DNA of 64,000 nucleotides from contig NZ_CP023696.1 in the NCBI RefSeq assembly GCF_008704425.1, positions 4,690,501-4,754,500 of the forward strand, given 5' to 3'. Each line of letters opens with the position of its first letter. Position 1 is the first letter of the stretch. The translations under genes were made by a program, and so were the position numbers. Origin of the DNA: Streptomyces fradiae ATCC 10745 = DSM 40063 (GTDB lineage: Bacteria; Actinomycetota; Actinomycetes; Streptomycetales; Streptomycetaceae). The notes beneath the pieces are model-generated. The model did no database searches. It had not been told where the DNA came from and worked only from the letters and a program-made list of their open reading frames with translations. Shown piece by piece: positions 8,492 through 17,714 of this stretch.

Positions 8492-8600
8492 CGCGGCGAT
8501 TGCCGTCCTGGGCCGGATGCCCGGGCGGGGGTCCGGAAGTGAGGGTGGAGTCATACCGCTTCCACCCCTGTGACATCCCACGAGAAGGCAGGCCCAAGCC

Positions 8601-9689
8601 GTGTTCGTCGCCTGGAGAGACCTGAAGTTCGCCAAGGGGCGCTTCGCCCTGATGGCGACCGTCATCGTGTTGATCACCCTGCTGGTCGGGCTGCTGTCCG
8701 GGCTCACCGCCGGCCTGGGCCGGCAGAACATCTCCGCGATCACCGGCCTGCCCGCGGACAGGATCGCCTTCGCCGCGCCCGGCGAGGGCGAGGAACCGTC
8801 GTACTCCAACTCCACCGTCACCGAGAAGCAGTGGCGGCGGTGGGCCGAGACGCCCGGCGTGAGCAGCGCCGAGCCGCTGGGCATCACCACCACCAAGGCG
8901 AGCGCCGGCCCCAAGAGCACCGGGGTGTCGGCCTTCGGCGTGCGGCCCGGCTCCGTGCTGGCCCCCGACAGCGACAAGCTCGACGACCATGCGGCGGTCC
9001 TGTCCGTCACCGCCGCCGCCGACCTCGGCGTGACGACGGGGGACACCTTCACGCTGGCCGGACAGGAGGTGAAGGTCGCCGCGGTGACCGGGGACGCCTC
9101 CTACAGCCACACCCCGGTCCTCTGGATCAGCCTCGACAGATGGCAGAGGACCACGCCCCCCACGGGCGGGACCGACCAGCCGACCGCCACCGTCATCGCG
9201 CTGAGGACCACCTCCGGAGCCGACATCGGCGCCGCCGACGAGGCAGCGGGCACCGAAACGGTCTCCAAGGACGACTCCCTGTCCGCGATCGGTTCCTACA
9301 CCTCCGAGAACGGCTCCCTGCAGCTGATGCGCGGCTTCCTGTTCGCGATCTCCGCCCTGGTCATCGGCGCCTTCTTCACCGTGTGGACCATCCAGCGCAG
9401 CGGCGACATCGCCGTGCTCAAAGCACTGGGCGCCTCCACCACGGGCCTGCTCAAGGACGCCCTCGGTCAGGCCTTGATCCTGCTGACCGGCGGCACCCTG
9501 ATCGGCACCGGCATCGCCGCCGCCCTCGGCGCACTCGTGGCCGGCTCGGCCGTGCCGTTCCTCCTCACCCCCGCCACCGTCCTGGTTCCGGCCGCCGTGA
9601 TGATCGCGCTCGGCGCGCTCGGCGCCGCCCTGTCCATCCGCCGCATCACCTCCGTCGACCCGCTGACCGCCCTGGGGAGCGCCCGATGA
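8601..9689 (+). CDS. FtsX/MacB-type ABC transporter permease
   Basis: A 362-aa permease. It has one N-terminal TM (about 17-38, MATVIVLITLLVGLLSGLTAG), a large extracytoplasmic domain (about 40-240), then three TMs in the C-terminal third (about 250-355) with the FtsX-domain signature VWTIQRSGDIAVLKALGAS. This topology fits MacB/LolC-like exporters moving lipids, peptides or antibiotics away from the membrane rather than importing solutes. The GTG start at 8601 is close to the upstream promoter region; the stop overlaps the ATPase ATG by 4 nt. Probably controlled by the divergent two-component pair. Confidence 0.9.
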   Translation: MFVAWRDLKFAKGRFALMATVIVLITLLVGLLSGLTAGLGRQNISAITGLPADRIAFAAPGEGEEPSYSNSTVTEKQWRRWAETPGVSSAEPLGITTTKASAGPKSTGVSAFGVRPGSVLAPDSDKLDDHAAVLSVTAAADLGVTTGDTFTLAGQEVKVAAVTGDASYSHTPVLWISLDRWQRTTPPTGGTDQPTATVIALRTTSGADIGAADEAAGTETVSKDDSLSAIGSYTSENGSLQLMRGFLFAISALVIGAFFTVWTIQRSGDIAVLKALGASTTGLLKDALGQALILLTGGTLIGTGIAAALGALVAGSAVPFLLTPATVLVPAAVMIALGALGAALSIRRITSVDPLTALGSAR

Positions 9690-10369
9690 GCCTCGACCTG
9701 ACCGACATCACCCTCATCTACCCCGACGGCGAGAACCGCCTCACCGCCCTGGACCGGGTCACCCTCGAGGTGCCCAAGGGCACCCTGACCGCGGTCGTCG
9801 GCCCCTCCGGCTCCGGCAAGTCCAGCCTTCTGGCCGTCGCCGCCACCCTCATCACCCCGGACACCGGCACCGTCACCATCGACGGCCAGGCAACCACCGG
9901 CATGACCCGCGCAGAACTCACCGACCTGCGCCGTCACAAGATCGGCATCGTCTTCCAGCAGCCCAACCTGCTGCCCTCCCTCACCGCCGCCGAACAGTTG
10001 CAGGTCATGGCCCAGATCGACGGCCGCAAACCCCGCACCGCCCGAGACCGGGCCATGGAACTCCTCGACGGCGTCGGCCTGGCCGACCAGGCCCACCGGC
10101 GCCCCCATCAGCTCTCCGGCGGCCAGCGCCAGCGCGTCAACATCGCCCGGGCCCTGATGAACGACCCCACCGTCCTCCTGATCGACGAACCCACCAGTGC
10201 CCTCGACCACGAACGGGGCGCCGCCGTCATCGACCTGATCACCCGCCTCACCCACCGGCAGGCCACCGCCACCGTCCTGGTCACCCACGACCGCACCCAC
10301 CTGACCGCCGTCGACCAGATCGCCGAAGTCCGTGACGGCCGCCTCCGCCTGCCCGCGGCGGCTCGCTGA
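9686..10369 (+). CDS. ABC transporter ATP-binding protein (LolD/MacB type)
   Basis: A 227-aa ATPase with all required motifs: Walker A GPSGSGKSS (about residues 38-46), Q-loop VFQQPNLL, signature LSGGQRQRV, Walker B VLLIDEPTSALD and the H-loop His in VLVTHD. It is the LolD/MacB/FtsE subfamily that partners FtsX-type permeases. The ATG overlaps the permease stop, so the pair forms one functional exporter. No periplasmic adaptor or third component is present. Confidence 0.95.
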   Translation: MSLDLTDITLIYPDGENRLTALDRVTLEVPKGTLTAVVGPSGSGKSSLLAVAATLITPDTGTVTIDGQATTGMTRAELTDLRRHKIGIVFQQPNLLPSLTAAEQLQVMAQIDGRKPRTARDRAMELLDGVGLADQAHRRPHQLSGGQRQRVNIARALMNDPTVLLIDEPTSALDHERGAAVIDLITRLTHRQATATVLVTHDRTHLTAVDQIAEVRDGRLRLPAAAR

Positions 10370-10784
10370 TCCTCCGAGCCCCGCAGGCACGGGGACGCGC
10401 CCGCGCACACCGGGGCGCGCCCCGGCCCCTCGACCCCACCCCCGCGGCGGCGACCACCGCGCCGGTCCGCGCACCACGCCCGAGACGGCCACCGCTCGAT
10501 CGGCCGCAGGTGGTACGGCCGGGACGCGAGCGGCGGGCCAGCCGTGAGGCGGCTGCCGGATCTGCGGTACCGGAGGAGCTGAGACATCCCTGACGTGGGG
10601 TCTTCCCCGCCTCGCGGCGCGGTCTGCCGCTGACGGGCGACACGAGCAGTCGGAGAACGGCTCCCGGCCCGGCATGCCATGTCATGTCCCAAGAATTATA
10701 GTGCGATTCAAGCGTTTTGAGTACTTTGTGAATAGTTCGCGGTGAATCGCCTGGTGACCCGCGTCATTCGAATGGAGTTCCCTC
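10370..10784. other. Intergenic region with an AT-rich promoter-like stretch
   Basis: No gene is seen. The first 300 nt are GC-rich without codon structure. From about 10683 to 10770 the base composition falls sharply and contains TATAGT (10697-10702, plus strand), with a perfect TATAAT on the minus strand at 10695-10700. This is likely the regulatory region of the alkylsulfatase gene that starts at 10785. I could not assign a convincing -35 box. Confidence 0.5.
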
Positions 10785-12674
10785 ATGAGCGGTAGCCGTG
10801 CAACCGAGGCGACACGTCGGTCGCCGGCGGACGCGGTCGGGGGAATGCCGAGCGCTGATGAGCGGGATTTCGAGGACGCCGACCGCGGGTTCGTCGGCCG
10901 CAGTGGAACCCGGCAGATCACCGCGACGGACGGACGGGTCGTCTGGGACCTGGACGCCTACGCATTCATGGAGGGGGACGCGCCGGAGACGGTGCATCCG
11001 AGCCTGTGGCGTCAGGGGCGGCTGCTGATCAAAGACGGCCTGTTCGAGGTCGTTCCGGGGATCTACCAGCTTCGGGGCTTCGACCTGTCCGTCATGAGTG
11101 TCATCGAGGGCGACAGCGGGGTCGTCGTCGTCGATCCGCTGGTGAGCAAGGAGACCGCGGCCGCTGCGTTCGCCCTGTACACCGAGCACCGGGGTGTGCG
11201 CCCGGTCGTGGCGGTGATCTACAGCCATTCCCACATCGATCACTTCGGCGGGGTGAAGGGGGTCGTCAGCGAGGATGACGTGAGGTCGGGCCGTACGCAG
11301 ATCATCGCTCCGCACGGCTTCATGGAGCACGCGGCGTCGGAGAACGTGTTCGCCGGCACCGCGATGGCCCGGCGCGCCGGCTACATGTACGGGGCCGCAC
11401 TGGAGAAGGGGCCGGCCGGGCAGGTGGGTACCGGTCTGGGCCAGACCGTGTCGACGGGCGAGGCGACCCTGATCCCGCCCACGGTGCATGTCACGGAGAC
11501 GGGCCAGACGCTCACGGTCGACGGGGTCAGGATCGTCTTCCAGGTCACGCCGGGCACGGAAGCACCCGCGGAGATGAACTTCTACCTTCCCGATCACCGC
11601 GCGCTGTGCACCGCGGAGAACACCTCCCACACGCTGCACAACGTGCTCACCATCCGTGGCGCACAGGTACGCGACGCCCGAGCCTGGGCCGACTACCTCA
11701 CGCAGACCATCAGCCTGTGGGGCGACGAACTCGACGTCGTGTTCGCCTCGCACCACTGGCCCACGTGGGGCCGCGCACAGGGGGTGGAGTTCCTCGGGCT
11801 GCAGCGTGACCTGTACTCCTACCTCCACGATCAGACCCTGCGGCTGCTGAACCAGGGCTACGTCGGGCCGGAGATCGCGGAGATGCTGCGGATGCCGCCC
11901 GCGCTGGAAGCCGTCTGGTCCACCCGTGGCTACTACGGATCGGTCAGCCACAACGTCAAGGCCGTCTACCAGCGTTACATGGGCTGGTACGACGGCAACC
12001 CCGCGCATCTGTGGGCCCACCCTCCCGTCGCGGCGGCGCAGCGGTACATCACGGCGATGGGCGGTGTGGACGCGGCGGTGGGCATCGCCCGGCAGGCGTT
12101 CGACGAGGGCGACTACCGCTGGGCGGTCGAGGTGCTCAACCACGTCCTGTTCGCCGACGAGGACCACATCCCCGCCCGCGCGCTGCAGGCGGACGCGTTG
12201 GAGCAGCTGGGCTTCGGCGCCGAGAACGGTACGTGGCGCAACGCCTTTCTCTCCGGCGCCCACGAGCTGCGGCACGGCCGGTTCGGGACCCCTACCACGG
12301 CGGCGGCACCCGACATCATGGCGGCGCTGACCGTTGAACAGGTCTTCGCCGGCATCGGTGTCCGCATCGACGGGCCGCGCGCCTGGGATGAGCACATCGT
12401 GCTGTCCTGGGTCCTCACCGACGAGGAGAGAACCCACGTCCTCGAGGTGCGCAACGGCGCGCTGAACCAACGCGTCGCCGACGCTCCCGCGCCCGGCTCC
12501 ACGACGTTCACGCTCACCCGGCCGGTGCTGATCTCCCTGCTGACCGGCGCCCGGGAACTGCCCGCCGCGCTTGCCGAAGGGAGTGTGAGCGTTGACGGCG
12601 ACCCCGCCGACCTCGGCCGGCTCGTCGACCTGCTCGCCCCCGTCGATCCGGACTTCGCCATCGTGACGGCTTGA
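10785..12674 (+). CDS. Alkyl sulfatase (SdsA1/BDS1-type metallo-beta-lactamase fold)
   Basis: A 629-aa protein. The metallo-beta-lactamase domain (about 95-370) has the zinc motif SHSHIDH (His148, His150, Asp152, His153), followed by TAENTSHTLHN and ASHHWP segments that supply further metal ligands in SdsA1. A helical dimerisation region follows (about 380-500) and an SCP2-like C-terminal domain (about 505-629). SdsA1 and BDS1 hydrolyse primary alkyl sulfates such as SDS to alcohol and sulfate. No signal peptide is visible, so it is probably cytoplasmic. The ATG has a GGAG site 9 nt upstream. No transporter or sulfur gene adjoins it; the AT-rich leader suggests regulated or acquired expression. 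Confidence 0.85.
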   Translation: MSGSRATEATRRSPADAVGGMPSADERDFEDADRGFVGRSGTRQITATDGRVVWDLDAYAFMEGDAPETVHPSLWRQGRLLIKDGLFEVVPGIYQLRGFDLSVMSVIEGDSGVVVVDPLVSKETAAAAFALYTEHRGVRPVVAVIYSHSHIDHFGGVKGVVSEDDVRSGRTQIIAPHGFMEHAASENVFAGTAMARRAGYMYGAALEKGPAGQVGTGLGQTVSTGEATLIPPTVHVTETGQTLTVDGVRIVFQVTPGTEAPAEMNFYLPDHRALCTAENTSHTLHNVLTIRGAQVRDARAWADYLTQTISLWGDELDVVFASHHWPTWGRAQGVEFLGLQRDLYSYLHDQTLRLLNQGYVGPEIAEMLRMPPALEAVWSTRGYYGSVSHNVKAVYQRYMGWYDGNPAHLWAHPPVAAAQRYITAMGGVDAAVGIARQAFDEGDYRWAVEVLNHVLFADEDHIPARALQADALEQLGFGAENGTWRNAFLSGAHELRHGRFGTPTTAAAPDIMAALTVEQVFAGIGVRIDGPRAWDEHIVLSWVLTDEERTHVLEVRNGALNQRVADAPAPGSTTFTLTRPVLISLLTGARELPAALAEGSVSVDGDPADLGRLVDLLAPVDPDFAIVTA

Positions 12675-12966
12675 GCCGGTACCCCGCTTCCTGGGCCAGG
12701 CGTCGCCCTGCCCCAGGGAGCAGGCCTCGCCGTCAGCCCGGCCCGGCCGTCCTCCCGGGTCGGCACCCGCACGGGAGCCGGGTGCCGGCGGTACTTCCGA
12801 CAGCACGACCCGCAGCCCGCCTCCGGGCCCGTCCCTGAACCTGCGCCGAGGCCGACAGCACGAAGGCGCGCCCGGCCGCTCGCGGGCGCACGCGGCTCCC
12901 GCCCCCGGTGGTGGGGGCGCCCTCCACCGGGAGGACGCCCCGCGCGCCGCAAGCCGCGTCCGGTGA

Positions 12967-13902
12967 CTACGCCAGCAGCCCCGAGCTCTTCCACAGGCGG
13001 CGGCCCGGGCCGCGCAGGACGCCGATGTCGTCCAGGAAGTCCGTCAGCCGCCGGGCGCCCGACTGCATGACCTCCCGGCGGTGGCCGCTCGCCCGCACCT
13101 GGGCGACGGCCTCGCGGCGGTCGAGGCCCACGTGCTCGTACACCTGGGGGTTGACGAAGCAGATCGAGAAGACGCGGGCCGCCTCGCCGCAGCTCAGCCG
13201 GGTGAACTCCTGCTCCCAGCGCGGCGCCGTGACCATCTGGCGGCGCAGCTCCTCGCGCGCGTAGCGCACGTGCCGGGCCTCCTCCACCACGTGGATGCGG
13301 GTCACGCCGCGTACCAGGGTCTGGATGCGCTCGTCCGGGAAGGTGAGCCGCTGCATCCAGTCGAGGATCTCCTCGCCCAGCAGCGTCGCCGCGAACGAAC
13401 CGGGCGTCGTCGAGACGGTCTTCAGGACGCGCGCCAGGTTGTGGTAGACCCGCGGCACCGGGTACGCGGGGGCCCCGGACTTCTGGATCATGCGCGCGAA
13501 CATCATGGAGTGGCGGCACTCGTCCGCGATCTCGGTGAGGGCGTAGCGGACGTGGTTGCTGGTCAGCGACTTGTCGTAGATGTGCCGGACCAGCAGCTGC
13601 ATCAGGATGATCTCGAACCAGATGCCCAGCGACGCGAGCGAGGCCGCCTCGTGCCGGGCGAGGTCCATCCGCTGCTCCTCGGACATCTTCCGCCACAGCG
13701 GGGTGTCGTAGAGGGAGACCAGCTCCGGCGGCCAGAACCACTTGCCGTCCTCGAAGGGGCTGTCCCAGTCGAGCTCGGTGTCCGGGTCGAAGGAGTGCTT
13801 GGCGGAGGACTCCAGCAGCCGGGCGGCGACCTGCTCGCGGTCCCGGAGCGGGCCCAGCGCGTCGCGCAGCAGGCGCAGATCGGGTTCGGACACGGTCGTC
13901 AT
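12967..13902 (-). CDS. AurF-like diiron N-oxygenase family protein
   Basis: A 311-aa all-helical diiron protein. The putative iron ligands follow the AurF pattern: Glu97 (IWFEIILMQ), Glu128 and His131 (DECRHSMMF), Glu177/178 (LLGEEILDW), His204, Glu208 and His211 (HVVEEARHVRYA). AurF and CmlI oxidise arylamines to nitro compounds; the substrate here cannot be read. The ATG at 13902 is chosen because the upstream open frame is repeat-derived (8-bp repeats at 13991-14030). It diverges from a second, unrelated diiron gene at 14317. Confidence 0.85.
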   Translation of the reverse strand: MTTVSEPDLRLLRDALGPLRDREQVAARLLESSAKHSFDPDTELDWDSPFEDGKWFWPPELVSLYDTPLWRKMSEEQRMDLARHEAASLASLGIWFEIILMQLLVRHIYDKSLTSNHVRYALTEIADECRHSMMFARMIQKSGAPAYPVPRVYHNLARVLKTVSTTPGSFAATLLGEEILDWMQRLTFPDERIQTLVRGVTRIHVVEEARHVRYAREELRRQMVTAPRWEQEFTRLSCGEAARVFSICFVNPQVYEHVGLDRREAVAQVRASGHRREVMQSGARRLTDFLDDIGVLRGPGRRLWKSSGLLA

Positions 13903-13990
13903 GGTCTGTCCCACCTCGCAGTCGGCTTTACGTGTGCGGTGTGCGGTGTGCGGCCGGTGGGCGCGGACCCCGTCGGCCTGCGGTCCCGTC

Positions 13991-14030
13991 GGCCTGCGGG
14001 CCTGCGGGCCTGCGGGCCTGCGGGCCTGTG
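13991..14030. repeat. 8-bp tandem repeat, 5 copies (GGCCTGCG)
   Basis: Five back-to-back copies of GGCCTGCG, the last reading GGCCTGTG, lie in the leader between the two diiron genes. A related 16-bp direct repeat (CCCGTCGGCCTGCGG core) overlaps its left end from about 13969. The 8-bp period is not a multiple of three, which argues that the open frames crossing it are not coding. Confidence 0.75.
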
Positions 14031-14137
14031 GGCCGTGGGCCCGCCGGTCTGTGGGGCTGTCGGCCTTGGCCGGTCGTCGGCCCTCGCGGTTCGGAGGTCC
14101 GAGGGTCCGGGGTCCGCAGGGGCCGCCCCGCCCCCTT

Positions 14138-14166
14138 ATGAGACTGTGTGTCAGCAAGGACGTCAA
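14138..14166 (-). promoter_or_regulatory. Possible sigma-70-type promoter for the AurF-like gene
   Basis: On the minus strand TTGACG (14161-14166) and TCTCAT (14138-14143) are 17 nt apart, a fair match to a housekeeping promoter reading toward the AurF-like gene. It would give a leader of about 230 nt containing the 8-bp repeats. Prediction by eye only. Confidence 0.35.
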
Positions 14167-14316
14167 TCCCCCGGACGCGACTTGTTGACCCGGTGTCTAG
14201 CAGGATGGACCCTGCCGTAGGGGAGCCCCCGCACGGGAGCCCCCGCCGGGGCGTCGGTCCGCACCGCCCGGCCCACCCCCGACCCGTACCCGCGGCCGAC
14301 GTGAAGGAGCCCGCCC

Positions 14317-15429
14317 GTGTCCACGCTCGACCTGTACGCCAACGAGCCGGGAGCCACCGGCTGGGAGGTCCCCGCATCCGGCGCCGCCCGCTTCTCCTGG
14401 GAGTACGACGAGGGGCGCGAGCGGCTCCTCGCCCTGTACCAGAAGGGCAAGGACAAGCAGTGGGACGGCGCCCGGCGCATCGACTGGGAGCTGGAGGTCG
14501 ACCCGTACGACCCGCTCGGCACCCCCGACGAGGCGATGACCGTCCACGGCACCCGCCACTGGGCGAAGATGACCGCGAAGGACCGCGGCGACCTGCGCCG
14601 CCACTACGCGTCCTGGCAGTTCAGCCAGTTCCTCCACGGCGAGCAGGGCGCCATGGTCTGCGCGGCCCGCATCATCGAGGCCGTCCCCGACATGGACGCC
14701 AAGTTCTACTCCGCCACCCAGGCGATGGACGAGGCCCGGCACGCCGAGGTCTACGGGCGCTTCCTCCACGAGAAGATCGGGATGCTCTACCCGATCAACG
14801 ACAACCTCCAGTCGCTGCTCGGCGACACCCTGCGCGACTCCCGCTGGGACATGCCCTACCTCGGCATGCAGGTGCTCATCGAGGGCCTGGCGCTCGCCGC
14901 CTTCGGCATGATCCGCGACACCACGGACAAACCGCTGCCCAAGCAGATCCTCGCGTACGTCATGCAGGACGAGGCCCGGCACGTCGCCTTCGGGCGGATG
15001 GCCCTGCGCGACTACTACCGGCAGCTCACCGACGCCGAACTGCGCGAGCGCGAGGAGTTCGTCATCGAGGGCTGCTACCTGATGCGCGACCGGCTGCGCG
15101 GCGTCGAGGTGCTGGAGAACTTCGGCATCCCCAAGCGTGAGGCCGAGGAGATGTCGGAGCGGTCGGAGTTCCTGCGGCTCTTCCGGAAGCTGCTGTTCAG
15201 CCGGATCGTGCCGTGCGTGAAGGACATCGGCCTGTGGGGCGAGCGGCTCCAGCGGGCGTACGTGGACATGGGCGTCCTCGACCTGGGCGACTCCAGCCTG
15301 GACGCGCTCATGGCCCAGGACGAGGAGATCGCCGAGCGCCTGGACGCGGAGCGCTTCGCCCGCGAGGAGGCCGAGCGCGTCGCGGAGGTCGAGGACGCCA
15401 TCGCGGAGGGCGGCGGAGGCCGTGCCTAG
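14317..15429 (+). CDS. Ferritin-like (R2-type fold) diiron protein
   Basis: A 370-aa all-helical protein with two ExxH-type half-sites: Glu109 (HGEQGAMV), Glu139 and His142 (DEARHAEVYG), Glu189 (LIEGLALAAF), Glu219 and His222 (QDEARHVAFG). This is the ligand set of ribonucleotide-reductase-R2-like and related oxygenases. The C-terminus (about 330-370) is a charged Glu/Arg helix. The GTG start at 14317 has a GAAGGAG site about 8 nt upstream. Substrate and reductase partner are not evident; its divergent pairing with the AurF-like gene suggests a shared pathway. Confidence 0.82.
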   Translation: MSTLDLYANEPGATGWEVPASGAARFSWEYDEGRERLLALYQKGKDKQWDGARRIDWELEVDPYDPLGTPDEAMTVHGTRHWAKMTAKDRGDLRRHYASWQFSQFLHGEQGAMVCAARIIEAVPDMDAKFYSATQAMDEARHAEVYGRFLHEKIGMLYPINDNLQSLLGDTLRDSRWDMPYLGMQVLIEGLALAAFGMIRDTTDKPLPKQILAYVMQDEARHVAFGRMALRDYYRQLTDAELREREEFVIEGCYLMRDRLRGVEVLENFGIPKREAEEMSERSEFLRLFRKLLFSRIVPCVKDIGLWGERLQRAYVDMGVLDLGDSSLDALMAQDEEIAERLDAERFAREEAERVAEVEDAIAEGGGGRA

Positions 15430-15590
15430 GGCCGGAAGGCGGCCGGGCGTCGTCGCCGGGAAGGTGGGACTGCCAGTGGCATAGGCCGGAGTCAATCCCC
15501 TGTGCGCTGTGCGCTCGTCAGAGGGGCGTTCCGCCGTTCACGCTGGGTACTCTGGCCCTACCGGGCAGACTCCATCGCATGGGAGCGATC

Positions 15591-16203
15591 ATGGCCGCCG
15601 CACGCGATTACGGACTGGGCGACGACTACACCTGGCCTCGTCCGCCGGGCCGGCGGGTGGACGGCGGACGACCTGGACCGGCTTCCGAATCTCCCTCCGC
15701 ACACGGAGCTGATCGACGGGAGTCTCGTCCTCATGAGTCCGCAGACCGATTTTCGTATGGCGGCGATGCGCCTGCTGGAGTTCGGCTTGTGGGTCCAAGC
15801 GCCGGAACACCTCTACGTCGCCCGTGAGATGACCACGAGGCTGGGGAAGTGGGACCGGCTCGAGCCGGATCTCATGGTCGTGCAGCGCAGTGCTCGCACG
15901 GGGCCCGATCAGACGTGGTACGAGCCGGACGACGTCGTCCTCACCGTCGAGATCGTCTCCAGGGACTCCGTCCGGAGGGACCGGGACGTCAAGCACCGCA
16001 AGTACGCCGACGCGGGCTTCCGCCACTTCTGGCGGGTGGAGGAGGAGGGCGGCCTCCCCGTGGTCTACGTCTACGAACTGGACCCGGCCACCCAGCAGTA
16101 CGCGGTGCCCGTCATCCACCGTGACCGGCTCAAGCTCGACCTGCCCTTCCCGATCGACATCGACCTCACCGCCTTCGACCGCCCCCAGCGCCCGAATCCC
16201 TGA
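15591..16203 (+). CDS. Uma2-family (DUF820) putative endonuclease with an apparent N-terminal frameshift
   Basis: The Uma2 core reads from ADDLDRLPNLPPHTELIDGS to the stop at 16203, with PD-(D/E)XK-type residues in EPDLMVV and LTVEIVS and a typical KYADAGFRHFWRV helix. The expected N-terminus (MAAARDYGLGDDYTW) is in another frame starting at ATG 15591, behind a GGGAGCG site. Removing one base in the CCGGGCCGGCGGG tract near 15650 would join the two as PPGGGWTADDL, giving about 203 aa. So this is either a pseudogene or a base-call error. The alternative is a GTG start at 15502 in the core frame, giving an unnatural Arg/Trp-rich 45-residue lead. Uma2 proteins are abundant in Streptomyces and of unclear role. 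Confidence 0.7.
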
Positions 16204-16223
16204 GCGGGCGCCTTCTCACAGAC

Positions 16224-17714
16224 TCACCCCCGGCCCCCCTCCGCCGCCAGGGCCGACTCCATGACCGCGCGGGCGATCGGGGCCGCGCTGCCGCCGCCGC
16301 TGATCTCCTCGCGCCGCGCCGCCGCGTCCTCCACGACCACCGCCACCGCGACCGCCGGGCGGGGCGCCCCCGCCGCTCGGGCCCAGCCGATGAACCAGGC
16401 GTACGGGGTGCCCTGGTTCCCCACGCCGTGCTGGGCGGTGCCGGTCTTGCCGCCGACCTCCGCGCCCTCGATCGCCGCGTTGCTCCCGGAGCCCCGCTCC
16501 ACCACGTCCACCATCAGCGCGCCCAGCGTCCGCGCCGTGCCCGGCGACATCGCCCGCGCGTACGTCTCCCGGTGCGCCCGCCCGACGACGCCGCCGTCCG
16601 CCGTGGTCGTCGTCTCCACCAGGTACGGGCGGGCCACCTCCCCGCCGTCCGCGACCGCCGCCGCGACCATCGCCATCTGCAGCGGCGTCGCCCGCGTGTC
16701 GTACTGGCCGATCGCCGACAGCGCCAGCCGGTCCGGGGACATGTCCGCGTCGAAGTTCGACCGCGCCACGCGCGACGGTACCCGCAGGTCCGCGTCGTTG
16801 AAGCCGAACGACCGGGCCGCCGCGACCATGCGGGTCAGGCCGACCTCCACCCCGAGGCGGGCCAGCACCGTGTTGCACGACCAGCGGACCGCGTACGCCA
16901 GGGACGCGTCGTCGCAGCCCCGCGCCTCGTTCGGCAGCAGGGTGCGGGTGCCCGGCAGCGGGTACGGGTCGGGGGTGCCGCTCGGCGCGTACACGTCCGT
17001 CACCACGCCCGCGTCCAGCGCCGCCGCCGCCGTCACGATCTTGAAGGTGGACCCCGGAGGGTACGTCTCGTGCAGCGCCCGGTTCAGCATGGGGCGGCCC
17101 GGAGCCGCGTTGAGCCGCGCCCAGGCCGCCGCGGGCTCCGCCCCCGTGCCCGACAGCAGCGCGGGGTCGTACGACGGGCTGGAGACCAGGGCCAGGACGC
17201 GGCCGGTGGACGGCTCCAGCGCGACGACCGCGCCGCGCCGGCCGGCCAGCCCCTCGTACGCGGCCCGCTGGAGGCCGGCCCGGATGGTCGTGGCGACGTG
17301 CCCGGCGGGGTGCCGCCCCCGGCCGGGGCCGCCCGGCCTGCCGAGTCCGCCGATGAGGGGGAGCCCGGCGAGGTGCGGGCTGGTGCCGGAGAGGATGCCG
17401 TCCTCGGCGTCCTCCACCAGCGTCGTGCCGTACGTCTGGGAGGCGTGCCCGGTGACCGGCGCGTAGAGGGGGCCATCGGAGTAGGTGCGCTCGTACCGCA
17501 GGGTCTGGCCGGTGTCCTGCGAGCCGGTGACGGGGCGGCCCTCCACCAGGATGTCGCCGCGCGGTTCGGCGTACCGGGCCAGGACGGGGCGGCGGTTGGC
17601 CGGGTTGCCGAGGAGCCGGTCGGCCTCGAGGACCTGGACGCGCGCGGTGTTGGCCAGCAGGGCGACGAGGAGGAGCAGGCACAGGGCGGCGGCGCGGCGG
17701 ATGTACGTCGTCAC
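16224..17714 (-). CDS. Class B penicillin-binding protein (transpeptidase), partner of a SEDS protein
   Basis: A 496-aa PBP. One N-terminal TM (about 8-25) is followed by a short N-terminal domain and a transpeptidase domain with the three penicillin-binding motifs: STFK (catalytic Ser, about residue 223), SCN, and KTGT. This is the compact PBP2/PbpA form that crosslinks septal or lateral peptidoglycan. The GTG start at 17714 overlaps the stop of the SEDS gene as GTGA, so the two are a coupled glycosyltransferase/transpeptidase unit. The layout resembles the S. coelicolor sfr locus (SEDS plus PBP). Confidence 0.9.
   Translation of the reverse strand: MTTYIRRAAALCLLLLVALLANTARVQVLEADRLLGNPANRRPVLARYAEPRGDILVEGRPVTGSQDTGQTLRYERTYSDGPLYAPVTGHASQTYGTTLVEDAEDGILSGTSPHLAGLPLIGGLGRPGGPGRGRHPAGHVATTIRAGLQRAAYEGLAGRRGAVVALEPSTGRVLALVSSPSYDPALLSGTGAEPAAAWARLNAAPGRPMLNRALHETYPPGSTFKIVTAAAALDAGVVTDVYAPSGTPDPYPLPGTRTLLPNEARGCDDASLAYAVRWSCNTVLARLGVEVGLTRMVAAARSFGFNDADLRVPSRVARSNFDADMSPDRLALSAIGQYDTRATPLQMAMVAAAVADGGEVARPYLVETTTTADGGVVGRAHRETYARAMSPGTARTLGALMVDVVERGSGSNAAIEGAEVGGKTGTAQHGVGNQGTPYAWFIGWARAAGAPRPAVAVAVVVEDAAARREEISGGGSAAPIARAVMESALAAEGGRG

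Noticed and set aside
13903..14166. 88-codon extension of the AurF-like gene
   Set aside because: Encoded by 8-bp non-coding repeats and lacks similarity to the family.
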